Shown here one piece after another: positions 46,701 through 49,427 of a stretch of DNA of 64,000 nt. Under the pieces are notes generated by a model that did no database searches, was not told the DNA's origin, and saw only the letters and a program-made list of their open reading frames with translations. The position numbers and the translations under genes were made by a program. Within the stretch, counting starts at the first letter, position 1; the number at the start of each line of letters is the position of its first letter. The stretch spans positions 35,421 through 99,420 of the forward strand of contig PAAG01000029.1 in assembly GCA_002698785.1 (NCBI GenBank), in the 5' to 3' direction. Origin of the DNA: Verrucomicrobiales bacterium. GTDB lineage: Bacteria > Verrucomicrobiota > Verrucomicrobiia > Verrucomicrobiales > DEV007.

Positions 46701-49347
46701 TCTCACCGGTTACGTCACCGTCGTGGCAGGCAGTGACATTTCCCTCCAGGGGGGAGCGGTTAATGACACCTATGCTCACATTGGACATGGTGGAGGCCAG
46801 AACTCCAGCGGCGATCATTCCGGAAGTATCTCTATCGTATCTGGAGGTAACATCAGCCTGACTGGTGGAGCCAACAATGCTGACTCCGGTGCCATGATCG
46901 GCCACGGAAACTCCGATGCCGCTGCCTCTGGAACTCGCGATGGCGGACTGAATGTCTACGCTGACGGCACGATCACCCTGAACGATGGAACTGGAGCTGC
47001 ACTTATCTCGCATCAGACTTCGTCCGGTATCGGTTCGATCAGTTACACAGGTTCGGGTGTGCAGGCGAATGGCGACAGTGGATATTCGCTGGTGGGGCTG
47101 ACTGGTGTGTCACTCTCTGCTTCTCAAGAATCTGGACCTGGCAATATCGTTGATCTCAGCGAAACGATCGATGCTGCTATCGATGATGGTGATGTCACAA
47201 TCGCTTCTGGCACCGATCTCACTATCGGAGACGGAACCGCCACCTACACCTACAGCAGTGCAAACACCCTGTCTTTTGCATCCGGTGGAAACCTCACCAT
47301 GTTGAGTGGATTCCAGAATCAGGGAACGGGAGCGATCAATCTCATCGCAGGCTGGACGAACACCGGCTCGACTGCCCTGACTCCTCCAGTGATGAATGGC
47401 GCCCATGATGCTGCACCTGCTCTGGGAACGATCTGTCTGCCGGACTACCAGCCAATCACAATCGCGGCACCTGCCGTGTGTGACGACTTCGGCGCTGCCA
47501 GTGGAACGCTGTATATAGGCAACGCAAGCCAGCAGACTGGAATCAGCATTGGTTCACGTCTGGGGGCGGTGAATGCCCTTGGTTATGGGGTTGAAGTGCT
47601 GGGTAGCAATGCTTCCAACGACGGCCATGCACAACTCGGCTTCTACAGCGACGGAAGCGGTGAGATTTCCGGTTCAATCAATGTCCAGGCACACGCCGGT
47701 GGCTTGCAGGTTCTGGGCGGTAGCCTCTCCGGAGCATTCGCCCAGGTTGGTCATGGAGGCGACGGCTCGAATGCCGAGAACGTGAACAACGCGGATATCT
47801 CGATTTCTTTCTGTGAACCTTCAGACCTCACGCTGACGGGCGGAGCAGGATTGGCCGCTTACGCACAGGTCGGCCACGGCGGTCGTGGATATAATAGCGA
47901 TATTTCCGGAACGATTTCCGTATCACCAAACGTGGTGAATCTGACCCTCGCTGGAGGTGGTGCCAATGGCTACGCTCAAATCGGTATGGGTGGAAATAGC
48001 TCCAGCGGAGGTAAGGATGCTTCTATCGATCTTGTGGCGGAGCAGATCACACTAACCGGAGGCGATACTGCCGGAGCCTCCGCCCAGATCGGTAATGGTG
48101 GATTCCAGTCTCGCGGTGATATCACCGGGGATATTTCGCTCGAATCGACCGTTGGCTCGATCGATCTGCAGGCCGGATCGGGTGGCTTTGCTGGAGCTCT
48201 CGTGGGACACGGTGGATACGGCTTCAAAGGAAACGTAATCAACCAGAACATTTCGCTGACCTCTGCGACCGACATCAACATCCTCGGTTCTAACGGATCT
48301 CAGGCAGGAGCGATGGTGGGGCACGCAAACGCTACGGGAGATGCCAGCCTCAGCGGTGATATCTCCCTGAATGCACAGAATGACATCAATATCGCGAGTG
48401 GCACGGCTCCTGGTTCGTTCGCACAGGCTGGGCATGGAGGAAGCCGAGGAAAGGGAACCATGGGCGGAGACATCGAACTGAATGCAGGAAACGATGTCAC
48501 CATCACGGCAAGGAATACTGCTGACGGAGCTTATGCCAAGGTTGGACACGGGGATGATCTCCGCGGAAGCCTCGCCGCCATTGGTGGAACAGGAACACGC
48601 TCAGGAGACATCAATGTAGGTGCCGCGAACGACGTGATCATGAGAGACGCATTGATCGGACACATCAACGACGTCTCTAATGCAGGCCCTGTGACTGGCA
48701 CGACACAGGTTGCCGTGAATACCGACAATCCTTCCAGCTCTACCGGGGGAGACCTTGTGGCGAACGGTGGTAGTCAGTTCTACGGCGCTGACGGACTTCG
48801 TTTCTACATCCCATGGCGTGAGAACAACCAGATTGGTTCGGGAGCTCAGTTGAACCATGCGACATGGAGCGGTGCGCCGACTGACCCAAGCGAAACTCGA
48901 CGAGTTGACGAGTTTACCATCAACATCATTGGAGACCGTATACTCTTCCCGAACGAGCATGATCACACGTTTGGTTCCGGACCGGATCCGCTGACGGCAG
49001 CAGGCTTTGCATTCTACTACGACACGATTGTGTTGGGTGAAGTCGACGAGATCCCGATCGACGATCCGAATGGGCCATCAGGAGGACCGCTCGGCCCGAT
49101 CTTCAACCCTGGACCAGAATCGTTCTTCCCGGATGATTGGACTCTCGAAGATTGGCTTCGTAGCCAGGAGAAGCGCTACGGTTACAAGCCCGTGAATATT
49201 TACTACGAGGGGTACGACCAGTATGGGCCAAATGGAGAGAGCACTTTCGAACTCGATATCAGCGATCCTGACGATGTTCTCGAGACTCAGCTCGAAATAC
49301 TCGAGGAGGAGAGCACTGAGGAAGGTGAGGTCGAGGAAGAAGAATAA
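22717..49347 (+). CDS. giant TPS-type exoprotein with GHGG repeats (8876 residues)
   Basis: One uninterrupted frame codes for a predicted exported protein of about 0.9 MDa. A long basic signal peptide (about 42 residues, ends PVRA) leads into a filamentous-haemagglutinin N-terminal (TPS) domain at about 43-300. It has the marks NSAVLNRVTGGDPSAIHG and NPNGI (Asn125-Gly128), the family's secretion signal for TpsB transport and start of a beta-helix. From about residue 750 to 8610 it consists of roughly 60-residue repeats centred on [IL]GHGG, arranged in four macro-blocks with ordered cassettes and inserted domains. The end has an unrelated region (WRENNQIGSG, then DDWTLEDWLRSQEKRYG) and a very acidic tail. 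There is no autotransporter barrel, no sortase or PEP-CTERM signal and no toxin domain. Only nine Cys occur after the signal peptide, by eye. The ATG at 22717 is preferred to an in-frame TTG at 22678; neither has a ribosome site. It probably forms a very long surface or released fibre; the function is unknown. Confidence 0.9.
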   Translation: MRKSPLHRGSLCGSLRRAIRLQVVVTTLLAPGLSIWTVPVRANPRGGIVVHGDVNIGPNRGGNLQIVQNSRNAVIDWDSFSIDAGELTQFRQPGANSAVLNRVTGGDPSAIHGALRANGNVFVINPNGILVGAGGTIDVHGLVLSTLDVSNGEFLAGGDMVFSGDSNSGGITNMGRINAIGGDVFLIGRTISNSGSITATGTVGLAAGEEVLLSADSKAGERMFVRAKGAGVSGTGIYNDGTIEGAAVELKAHGNMFALAINNKGSIRATGATTSGGRVFLRGAGGSVSNGGSIRASAPSIGSGGRVLIEAAYAKVDGMIRAESADVKVAATEAIELDGEIDVSSEVGRGGNVILESDDITLSSTSSVNVSGYSGGGSVQIGGGFQGKNEDITNAKTLYVAEGSEIYADALDFGNGGAVILWSDETTFFAGDIYARGAGGGRGGFAEVSGKKDLGYHGYVDLTSDHGLSGTLLLDPTDVTISSAATSFDNVNNVDLSNTLDAGTNVIITTNIGGTDRGDITVEDRVEWYSDSAGTDPGDLYLLATGDIYFNRSVRSAGTGSVNAVAGWNGVTGVNLGDLGSGVINEDVAFDMDAIFATLPGGANEGDADAAGLNDGSIFINQTNTPVDRQVNVGSRFGDTRLAGHDLIMKGNNTGGNRWAQIGFNDTGYEYENGNTINGVHSEWWGSDAAADGTGFTTTDAVTGKNYIDLLGGTRLSGGEFDGAGSGATGNIDIGLSGRLDMRTGDDNRSFVQIGHGGSVVPEPTRSNNTAVTRDGIIMDSANNGRAFFSTTWRTNLEADPYRGSQYMVDGDITINVGEEALVMAAPAFDGNNSDLVNTDGSDGMYARIGHGGSRNHGSFHGDITMNVFGADSDGVGLELRAGRGTRRGAYIGHGSDSDGNRTNIFDQTRSGNITVNVTSGAIRMLGYNQLPRVGDDNTGTIVAADEVLPTEGTANRYYYSPVQIGHGGAMREQGTEDGDDGFFADNPTYLPNALAGYHDIPDSSASGDITVFAGGTFSYNDIGDPGPGVDPLLAPGTMRDVGIQIQAGNGQYSYGMIGHGGDQQFINTALTSGYLNTIDADEVQSGLRGDITVTADQGTFFAQGGEERRQDSLDGYGFNFVQVGHGGYNIDAGHEENDGGRDRNDIQIFEGNVTVSAGQDSLGTGNVNEGAIVFRSGRMRFGYGQIGHGGGNTEGAVAGDGTSHIFVTARDEIEFTSRISAPRDPFLSLDFVTDRVIDDSLLQGYTGATNGADTGDQWERYLGSGQTYRPQSVQYNYEWETNAKYMKIGHGGYNSSEHNQSRDFSRNNTITVIAGTGENGANDNDDSTGGVYFKGGDDTADFIQIGHGGWDNGHDGNVIGGDITILANGSVVMDASDGGTAGYTRSTVFGGVTRDEFGNIIEAGHRAFGGQGQESFAMIGNGGYNMDGDFDGEITIVAVGNGSSIIGLGPVTNTDIISVNDWIGPYVEESSSSTLQLGNIHTLSALQEASMQTRGFTLYHGAGNATSNGGFLDDDNSGRIVEGSFAWDVDNGDLVDNPSGDPDPDIGTIVGVNGSLNGQTVGRINYATGEITIDGTLVTSQGAIGQVEDRDDRYNRNIDYQYAATNGGTFTISDERTAASDTALKPNTAWLGASGIVPGSVSIVVDANNDGSGTIVLTDNLGDGQLRDSLGNRIADVNYDTGKILFRSAINPSGDEVVANYQYTEGNADRAFVQIGNGGYASGRGGPNSAGNFGEINLSADGDIRVHGGSYDNAYAQIGHGGYSTQSYHGVQTDQIDNVNPDLTFGGDTSGDINVSAGGILELLSGRGLSYYDNAQYSQLGLGGYEAEGNHQGNIYVTSGSGEISLAPGAVGGSGLIGGIVFSAGQGSDAYTQLGHGGYSAQSAREDGFSGIRGLYGNIEVETDGDVSFTSGTLLDNGRNLDDGRLYSQLGHGGYDVDIRNDGNNDQRYIGIGHTGDISLISNNGSITFAAGGAIDAPGGETLGEGYGIIHYTQLGHGGYSARGSHTGNITVSAQNDINFLGGAFTTDDATDKRNFAILGHGGDEADGYHGERDANDDPTETISVTASTGDINFIAGGGRRNWVQLGNGGYGNNGDHVANIEVTAGGNVHFIGGQSDGNDMVHETAFAIDYATWDFDGSGLAAGWIPLRYRGISINGSRPFTLTIDGNVIEGTSSGQLLDQSGAITGVAGTQVGEINLREGMIRFFAGVDVDTGNTAQFDLDYYQGGSARNNENHNNNPGLSFALDTINGSGFFPANIIGSQSFLNTTRGGITDVQEPDAATVGNMNGIAANTFKMSIPDGTIINDDGSGNLIVSVAAADSGLTVGQNVGQVDYLTGAVGLTAQVNRNGRTGVTLDYQRSLPQGADLSYAQLGNGGYDAEESGANDDKSIVGDITVEAGGNVRFHAGNGAISYTQLGNGGYSLHGAHSGDITIRTDGAVEFLAGLGLDETDNNAYAQLGHGGYDADGNHFGDITIEGLNTAGGSGLASTAPGVINIGDSSTEVGLLFKSGDNANNYAQLGHGGHGSRSGTGDGANSFGINGDINITTGGDVDFVAGTGRAIGDSADGDRSQNEDFRLRVQLGHGGWDADPSNNNTNNFGQTNGLFVRNSVGDTTAGEAGVGEGRWGHFGDIVITTTNGDVNFMAGSTTPVANRLDPEGNAIPLSDPDGILVSHGVGEGRFHSAHLGHGGIATSGDHHGSISVTAQNGSVSLVGGQSTDDNDSRKMNWAQIGHSFQFQDGSPNGHLGRSDESIEVFALGANGNVNLIAGSAQSNSAQIGLGGREADGTFLGDVRVWAGNDINMFGGVALEREVTRNGEFQDMSGSNGGNNNDLSEFNVYWGANGLGYLMMDEAAGVGGGQQTRLTSDNVTPGTVEFRIADTTHTYDGNAAPEIADDGMGNLVAQVNLPNGSATAGQVVGTIDYETSEITWNVAVIENADDNADLFVDYNTTTHIRNDAIRSYAMIGHGGYHATPLANAHPEGGSIVGHAGDIDVRAGVNAVGNYSGTGGTITGVAGNDRRNFVLIGHGGSNTQAPTDGYFSGNINVMADGGIRFRGGQTAQDDYNVAFNFDPAGGSSDRVTGVTQGTSNSGLTDMDYNFAMIGHGGYNSDADGSLDNTSNDPLSTREGHNGDIYVETNDGDIDFEGGGGRGYGHFTQIGHGGFNSHGNHHGNIDVASINGNIEFAGGGQTYDGNNTDHRAYSMIGHGGHGMSGNLGRAGEHINVSAGGRIDFHGTPKNNLGDAVPYAAHVYTLNRSNNNDENHRNRARGDENFTMIGHGGSFVYGDKEGDINVTAGDGVHFSGAVINGREDGENDNAGSYNFAQIGHGGYFSYRQYRSNLISGTISQSDDFNHPATWDGSQWVLEGVGLPFWPTDNSIDAANGIGMPLYDGFSGDITVTATGGDIVFTGGNAHNTFAHIGHGGYETAGDHDGTITVDAVAGTVRFNSDVDLLGTNAGVAGSGNNTYTQIGHGGYYSDGEIRSDIFVNAGVDLDFDGGDSNSFTMVGHGGWADGGTQTLRWGGSNAAHRRGNDRGYRPATRSGNITVTAGNDVNFTAGNNDGDNGFAMIGHGGRQTAANPLSAYGDGHSGDITVNAGGVIEFRGGFRRGDFAQIGHGGYEVFGNHGGDGVSDARLDSDIEVIAGDGINFLATGITNTNTARNYVQIGHGGWRSSFRDVQDMDGANYAILGPYDNGGVISNNGGRSPWEPYTTNPDGLALNFMTGAALNGDTSFVSPSGTSTAGLATLGTFMGDITVRTTNAGADINFYAPNESLGTINGNAGESHAMIGHGGYRVFADIEGDITVDSAGGMNFVAVQGDGTRNSNHNLGWALLGHGGFESGGNYIGNIDVDAVDTVTFMGADSVDGANGGFAQLGHGGYNVGDDESQFRDAERYANASAAGTDDDIGHTGNINVDVTAGDLIFQAGRDNATFVHLGHGGYDSRDSNSGDITVNVNGGILFKASIDDTIDLGATNNPGSNGEAFAMLGHGGYNNDGTHGGNIIVNAGTFASGPEAGRGIVFRSGDFNNNFSQIGHGGAESRTYGSTATGHQGLSGDITVHSVGDIFFAAGSTFKNDNPQNVSNEGNIYTQLGHGGLNAEAVRESDRYDASGLDNEGHNGDISVTTEQGSITFLGGNSQYNDQPVGDGGGANHYAQLGHGGRNSQGNHYGDITVRAGIQGDGTVTGADADILFAAGGGTMDDWADNNNYAQLGHGGRQDGNTSNNQTSGDFGRVGEVITVMAGRDAMFRTDGGPNNYVQVGNGGYNARGNHAGDIQIFAERNFLLEGAQLKSDGSTGSYMASYSFQRTDGDNNEHRSLDRAAEYLADTDNTTRPEGEADLQFNRPLTGTMEVRVYDDSGNVVMILRDVNNDNTLVVVADATLDNVDADGDRVSGTETFTAGTVVGDYTGSRIRFNRDVNPGANAYGGQRNIGLVYQTVNTDRSYAMVGHGGYDADDPNGNTTDVGSTGNISVVARTGDVMLRSGHDDDNFAMLGHGSRSTAGVQTGNIFVRAGGAVGLHSGDGNRANTHIGHGGYDSDGNKSGHIKVSAGSGALFTSLGTGVFNDVGDFDLDMNPDVITFATADPTLGTITLDGGSGGERAFAHIGHGGDDSQGGGSNLYSGDVGVSATGDINLLAGTSGNRRYAQIGHGGWDPGDSVDLEGDVSVISTGGDLTLDAGSFNSYALIGHGDDDDLNDQNLGGSREGGIFVLADHITLDRNGNRVAWIGHTFDMVGNNNNYFNNVPENELANPADNLGGGYQVIARSGMSITNNGGASQTFTLHDQLRDRLITPNIEFGDVSISGPNVTVDSLIDDTTVFTTAAAQANDFNIFAGGQIDVNYSIQNPGSGDVNLIAGTNVAYSAFDDLAAGTGPIDHLICPPVGDFNAAAVKGDGTQFGIDQGFATPNVIINASPRAIAVGSAQGMTNIFTNGLTLQGGNNDLPTGNGDIEGEYAQIGYHIVDGSLAPAGGVTGDIMVEAKENGVLVRGGSANNTSAMIGHGGDDRLEDDVNGADVPLSGMISVRADRGVTVGDIELRGYGGRRAAQIGHGGEEYAADMSGDIVVAGNAITLEGGNTASAARIGHGGHDADGNLSGDIFVNFDPVTMTAVGGGGDLSLFGGTNAGNSDSNAQIGHGGRAQNGDKTGDIIIGRAQNVIIMGGELQAVDSDPLRQYAQIGHGGHNGTGNIGTALDGADISLLDIQGLTLQGGGSVRGGGVPTVGALDSYAMLGHGGDNVDNSAFFGGITVNMAGDLAVNAGLGEESWAQIGHGGRATTETVAPIAQSGDIAIDGFTSLSVLGGMGGENNSYAQIGHGGQNSDGEKEGNIMLSGSGDVTLTAGNGINNYAHIGHGGSASDGGATGNVEISSTGDLTITGGSGNNAYSKIGHGGYLGGGDFTGEICVHVEGAIALDSSANSGLRAFTQIGHGGDTMAGNHSGDITVVAGRTTQDGHISILGGGGNDQFAQIGHGGSDSSGDLAGEIAVIANNGGNFDLIGGSGNRSYAMVGHGDGQGDYNVTDGMGNILTNNENTGTTSGTRQGGIQYLIGGDATITPGGGNDSNVYLHHRTNSGTGLSDPGNYLGGQGYQYVINGTTTDTSGNPVTPTLATDGAFEGIDTMVNGNVGLGDVVLTITGDITLSNPTIPVAEFVNHDFDFIVLATGDINFERTYQNAGTGDVALVAGWNGVQLPSSVSFDDGMGGIDFCEPKIIPGAIDFNDCDSWGQNGGVLTIGNTAQTAGVRVGSRQGMTIMRGYGIEMFGSNSTAGAYSQIGFRTDGSGTATGTIDIEAKQGGLTMTAGAANTTFVQIGHGGQGSSNDAIDALIDISFCEPGDVVLNGGGGSQSYAQIGHGIRSSGNTRAGDISITNFRNIDMNSSSGYDSFTQIGHGGSEGHGSKTGDITLTGATDEMLRGSISMDASTGGLSYSQIGHGGRNADNSVVDADITISNVVDIEATSPLTNAGNLAYVQIGHGGQAANGDHSGDITITNSGATRFAAGGNAASGWGGVYYQYAQLGHGGIDARGDHSGTISLSSGGNIEFTGGSAYRAYAQIGHGGSESENPNNVYPANPGNTGNINVLSTGGNIVFNGGSGTSGGSVREAYAQIGNGGSYTSGDHSGNISVEATTGSIEFTGGEGSEGKHYAMIGHGGEGGQGDHSGTIDVLAGNGIVFSGGGNAGGSRSNAQIGHGGHTGSTGTQYGDLSGDITVTATGGNIEFNGTGAEAYAQLGHGGMRWAGDLTGDIMVSVNDGDLLFTSGTNTLNRWTGYVSLGHGGYEGRGDRNGSITVDVSNDIVFDAGLGQYREYAMLGHGGVDANGNTIESPIDVTAGRDITFIGSSGAGGNLEDSYAFLGHGGYASDGDHSGDITVDAGRNLLFQSGANTRSVTHLGNGGRGTNGVVSGDIDVTVGGTTQFLGGTGNEAYSQLGHGGYSSRVEASGSITLDSTDTITFTAGSGAGLRSYVQLGHGGRDADTPNNGDFTDVGNTGDITVITDGDILFTSGDVLEAYSQIGHGGIYTQGNNSGNIDVDAGGRIAFAGGSGAVASWGQNRYYAYTQLGHGGFQARGDHSGNISVDAVGNIEFTAGTNYREYAQLGHGGWDADNPNPGGVFGYLDGSLEPRMPTAAERVGNSGNIAVTTTTGDITFISGNLNDAFSQIGHGGYQTDGDHNGDITVDAVAGSILFDAVGLRLDTVNGGSNGSHYAQIGHGGFYTSGGMTGAIDVNAGDGDITFYGGPSSSYAQIGHGGRNSHETSQQNSDGSSRYYDRRYGSNNRYYPGTHQGSIEVDASGNISFLGYNRYTYNRGGGEGYVQIGHGGYQNDADPNSPNGPGHNGTIDVTAGGNIRFETAQGISRSYAMIGHGGQDAFGTHGNDGSDDASVSAITVEAGNGIDFLAHGGDDVNNNWGFRGLRNYAQIGNGGWDAEYRSNVNFGTIGWYGPENDPGNVNAGPPAGEPYLGDTWTDDDGWNLLTPVVSASEGKTPINVFTGTNGAMGNISVTTTGGDINFIGADGTAGGGLEDRARESYVQIGNGGGANDGNHVGDITVNSAGSITFSAATVVQQGGGTDSLNDNSYAQIGNGGYAARGDHSGVIDVDAVGVITFTGGRGHESYAQLGHGGYDADNPNSSDHNTINSHPGNSGDIFVDAGGNITFTAGDQAHTYVQLGHGGAYTKANAVGNIHVATTGGYVFFSSGIGVDDGDAESYSQLGHGGYDADGTYTGNIDVSSTVDIATINGVAVPSGVVFLAGDRRDNYTQLGHGGRGSRSGGATSADAAGNTGDITVNTVGAILFSGGTGTETNATNEDFRLSAQLGHGGWDADVAGDGSGQYTGIGHSGDISVTTAQGDILFLGGNESILGIGEGHGRDHFVILGHGGRSANGDHHGNITVEATAGTIQFVGGGDQDDDSSDEFSFAQLGHGGYASNGNFGRADEEIRVTAGDEIFFSSQAFDLFESPVASGRGSYVQLGHGGQSARGDHQADIHVTAGSGGITFLTASGNTTYGNAQLGHGGYDADNPNNDGSDITDVGNSGNIFVTTLNGGDITLSNENEADNTFAQIGHGGIFTHGNNSGNITINSSGAFGADGGTGHWGYVHVGHGGGRDARGIHNGNIEITAVDDISVTSGNNHRAFGQVGHGTWNSERPDTVVGPGNTGAISLTSTMGDITFTSVGTSGFEDAYVQLGHGGDEAQGSNSGDITVEATTGDIVFTAGEGNDNYAQLGHGGHNAKGDHSGEINVTAGGELTFNAADSGNRNYAQLGHGGYEADGNMSGAINVSAGGNLTFNAGDASQSAGRLGHGGFRASGTMMGDIDVTSGGAIVLQGGQGASTSSVTIGHGGHESVGDKTGNISVTTTNGANGDILLAAGGSPGDIWESSANIGHGGVRAHGLSIGDITVESAGDLSLIGGEAHGTSAQIGHGVREEGRSDQSADSHNTGNIHVGVDGNLLLQSGTVERSYAQIGHGGENVDGDHTGDICVHVGGTVDLDSTNAVEQLAYTQIGHGGYEAQGDLTGYVTVVAGSDISLQGGAVNDTYAHIGHGGGQNSSGDHSGSISIVSGGNISLTGGANNADSGAMIGHGNSDAAASGTRDGGLNVYADGTITLNDGTGAALISHQTSSGIGSISYTGSGVQANGDSGYSLVGLTGVSLSASQESGPGNIVDLSETIDAAIDDGDVTIASGTDLTIGDGTATYTYSSANTLSFASGGNLTMLSGFQNQGTGAINLIAGWTNTGSTALTPPVMNGAHDAAPALGTICLPDYQPITIAAPAVCDDFGAASGTLYIGNASQQTGISIGSRLGAVNALGYGVEVLGSNASNDGHAQLGFYSDGSGEISGSINVQAHAGGLQVLGGSLSGAFAQVGHGGDGSNAENVNNADISISFCEPSDLTLTGGAGLAAYAQVGHGGRGYNSDISGTISVSPNVVNLTLAGGGANGYAQIGMGGNSSSGGKDASIDLVAEQITLTGGDTAGASAQIGNGGFQSRGDITGDISLESTVGSIDLQAGSGGFAGALVGHGGYGFKGNVINQNISLTSATDINILGSNGSQAGAMVGHANATGDASLSGDISLNAQNDINIASGTAPGSFAQAGHGGSRGKGTMGGDIELNAGNDVTITARNTADGAYAKVGHGDDLRGSLAAIGGTGTRSGDINVGAANDVIMRDALIGHINDVSNAGPVTGTTQVAVNTDNPSSSTGGDLVANGGSQFYGADGLRFYIPWRENNQIGSGAQLNHATWSGAPTDPSETRRVDEFTINIIGDRILFPNEHDHTFGSGPDPLTAAGFAFYYDTIVLGEVDEIPIDDPNGPSGGPLGPIFNPGPESFFPDDWTLEDWLRSQEKRYGYKPVNIYYEGYDQYGPNGESTFELDISDPDDVLETQLEILEEESTEEGEVEEEE
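22840..23640 (+). other. TPS (haemagglutination activity) domain of the giant protein
   Basis: Codes for about residues 42-308. The order of signatures agrees with the FHA/HMW1 secretion domain: GDVNIG, then IVQNSRNAVIDWDSFSIDAGE, the NSAVLNRV turn, NVFVINPNGILVGAGG and LVLSTLDVSNGEF. In the family this domain is recognised by POTRA domains of a TpsB pore and nucleates the beta-helix. Confidence 0.88.
24130..24760 (+). other. macro-block header 1
   Basis: Header module: LYLLATGDIYFNRSV, then AGTGSVNAVAGWNGV, VNVGSRFGD and WAQIGF before the repeats begin. Similar headers occur near 37100, 39560 and 47160. Confidence 0.7.
27000..27845 (+). other. insert 1: two Y-x-TG modules between GHGG repeats
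   Basis: Contains QTVGRINYATGEITIDG and then NRIADVNYDTGKILFRS before the next GNGGY repeat. Each ends in a strand of the form I/V-x-YQY. Looks like small beta-domains inserted in the array. Confidence 0.65.
28171..29065 (+). repeat. six-unit cassette, copy A
   Basis: Units in order: YEAEGNHQG, YSAQSARED, YDVDIRND with GHTGDIS, YSARGSHTG, DEADGYHG, YGNNGDHVA. Confidence 0.65.
29075..29805 (+). other. insert 2 after cassette A
   Basis: About 240 codons without GHGG. Contains two Y-x-TG-like modules: TQVGEINLREGMIRFFAG and GQNVGQVDYLTGAVGL. It has Pro/Asn-rich links. Confidence 0.65.
30084..31137 (+). repeat. six-unit cassette, copy B
   Basis: Units in order: YDADGNHFG, HGSRSGTG, WDADPSNN with GHFGDIV, IATSGDHHG, QFQDGSPNGHLGRSDE, READGTFLG. 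Confidence 0.65.
31140..31585 (+). other. insert 3 after cassette B
   Basis: About 150 codons. Contains GQVVGTIDYETSEITWN and ends LFVDYNTTTHIRND just before the next GHGGY. Confidence 0.65.
32010..32630 (+). repeat. partial cassette, copy C (units 3-6)
   Basis: Units in order: YNSDADG with GHNGDIY, FNSHGNHHG, HGMSGNLGRAGEH, SFVYGDKEG. The two preceding units (YHATP, SNTQAP) match units 1-2 only weakly. Confidence 0.55.
34660..35565 (+). repeat. six-unit cassette, copy D
   Basis: Units in order: YNNDGTHGG, AESRTYGS, LNAEAVRES with GHNGDIS, RNSQGNHYG, RQDGNTS with GDFGRVGE, YNARGNHAG. Confidence 0.65.
35570..36035 (+). other. insert 4 after cassette D
   Basis: About 155 codons. Contains TFTAGTVVGDYTGSRIRFNR and ends IGLVYQTVNTDRS just before the next GHGGY. 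Confidence 0.65.
37100..37700 (+). other. macro-block header 2
   Basis: Header module: FNIFAGGQIDVNYSIQN, GSGDVNLIAGTNV, AIAVGSAQGMTNIF and YAQIGYH. It has a single Cys (LICPP). Confidence 0.65.
39560..40130 (+). other. macro-block header 3
   Basis: Header module: FIVLATGDINFERTYQN, GTGDVALVAGWNGV, VRVGSRQGMTIMRGYG and YSQIGFRTDGSG. Cys in DFCEP and NDCDS. Confidence 0.7.
44297..45165 (+). repeat. six-unit cassette, copy E
   Basis: Units in order: YDADGTYTG, RGSRSGG, WDADVAG with GHSGDIS, RSANGDHHG, YASNGNFGRADEE, QSARGDHQA. It is not followed by a long insert. Confidence 0.65.
47160..47760 (+). other. macro-block header 4
   Basis: Header module: NLTMLSGFQN, GTGAINLIAGW, ISIGSRLGAVNALGYG and AQLGFYSDGSG. 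Cys in TICLP and AVCDD. Confidence 0.7.
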
Positions 49348-49377
49348 CCACCGCTAGCTAAACCTGAATGACTGTCG

Positions 49378-49420
49378 CAGCGCTCTTTCCCTCCGGGGAA
49401 AGAGCGCTGTTCGTTTCCTT
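49378..49420 (+). terminator. strong hairpin terminator of the giant gene
   Basis: A perfect 14-bp stem (CAGCGCTCTTTCCC at 49378-49391, GGGAAAGAGCGCTG at 49396-49409) with a TCCG tetraloop, followed by a T-rich tail (TTCGTTTCC). It lies 30 bases after the giant gene's stop and just past the 3' end of the convergent mnmM gene, so it may serve both. Confidence 0.85.
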
Positions 49421-49427
49421 GTAAAGG

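Larger units (their letters stand above)
24960..48560 (+). repeat. GHGG repeat array in the giant gene
   Basis: By hand count there are about 115 copies with G[HNLM]GG and about a dozen degenerate ones (GHGS, GHGD, GHSF, GHTF). Mean spacing is about 61 codons, with real spacing from about 38 to over 200 because of inserts. Each unit reads Y-A-Q-[IL]-G-H-G-G-Y, a variable turn, G-[DN]-H-x-G-[DN]-I-x-V and then G-x-I-x-F-x-[AG]-G. The DNA of the copies differs at many third positions while the protein pattern stays, so the array is old and under selection on the protein. Confidence 0.9.

Noticed and set aside
24960..48560. RTX calcium-binding nonapeptide reading of the GHGG repeats
   Set aside because: The unit is about 60 residues, not 9, and lacks the GGxGxDxUx pattern; calcium binding in the loops is possible but not RTX.
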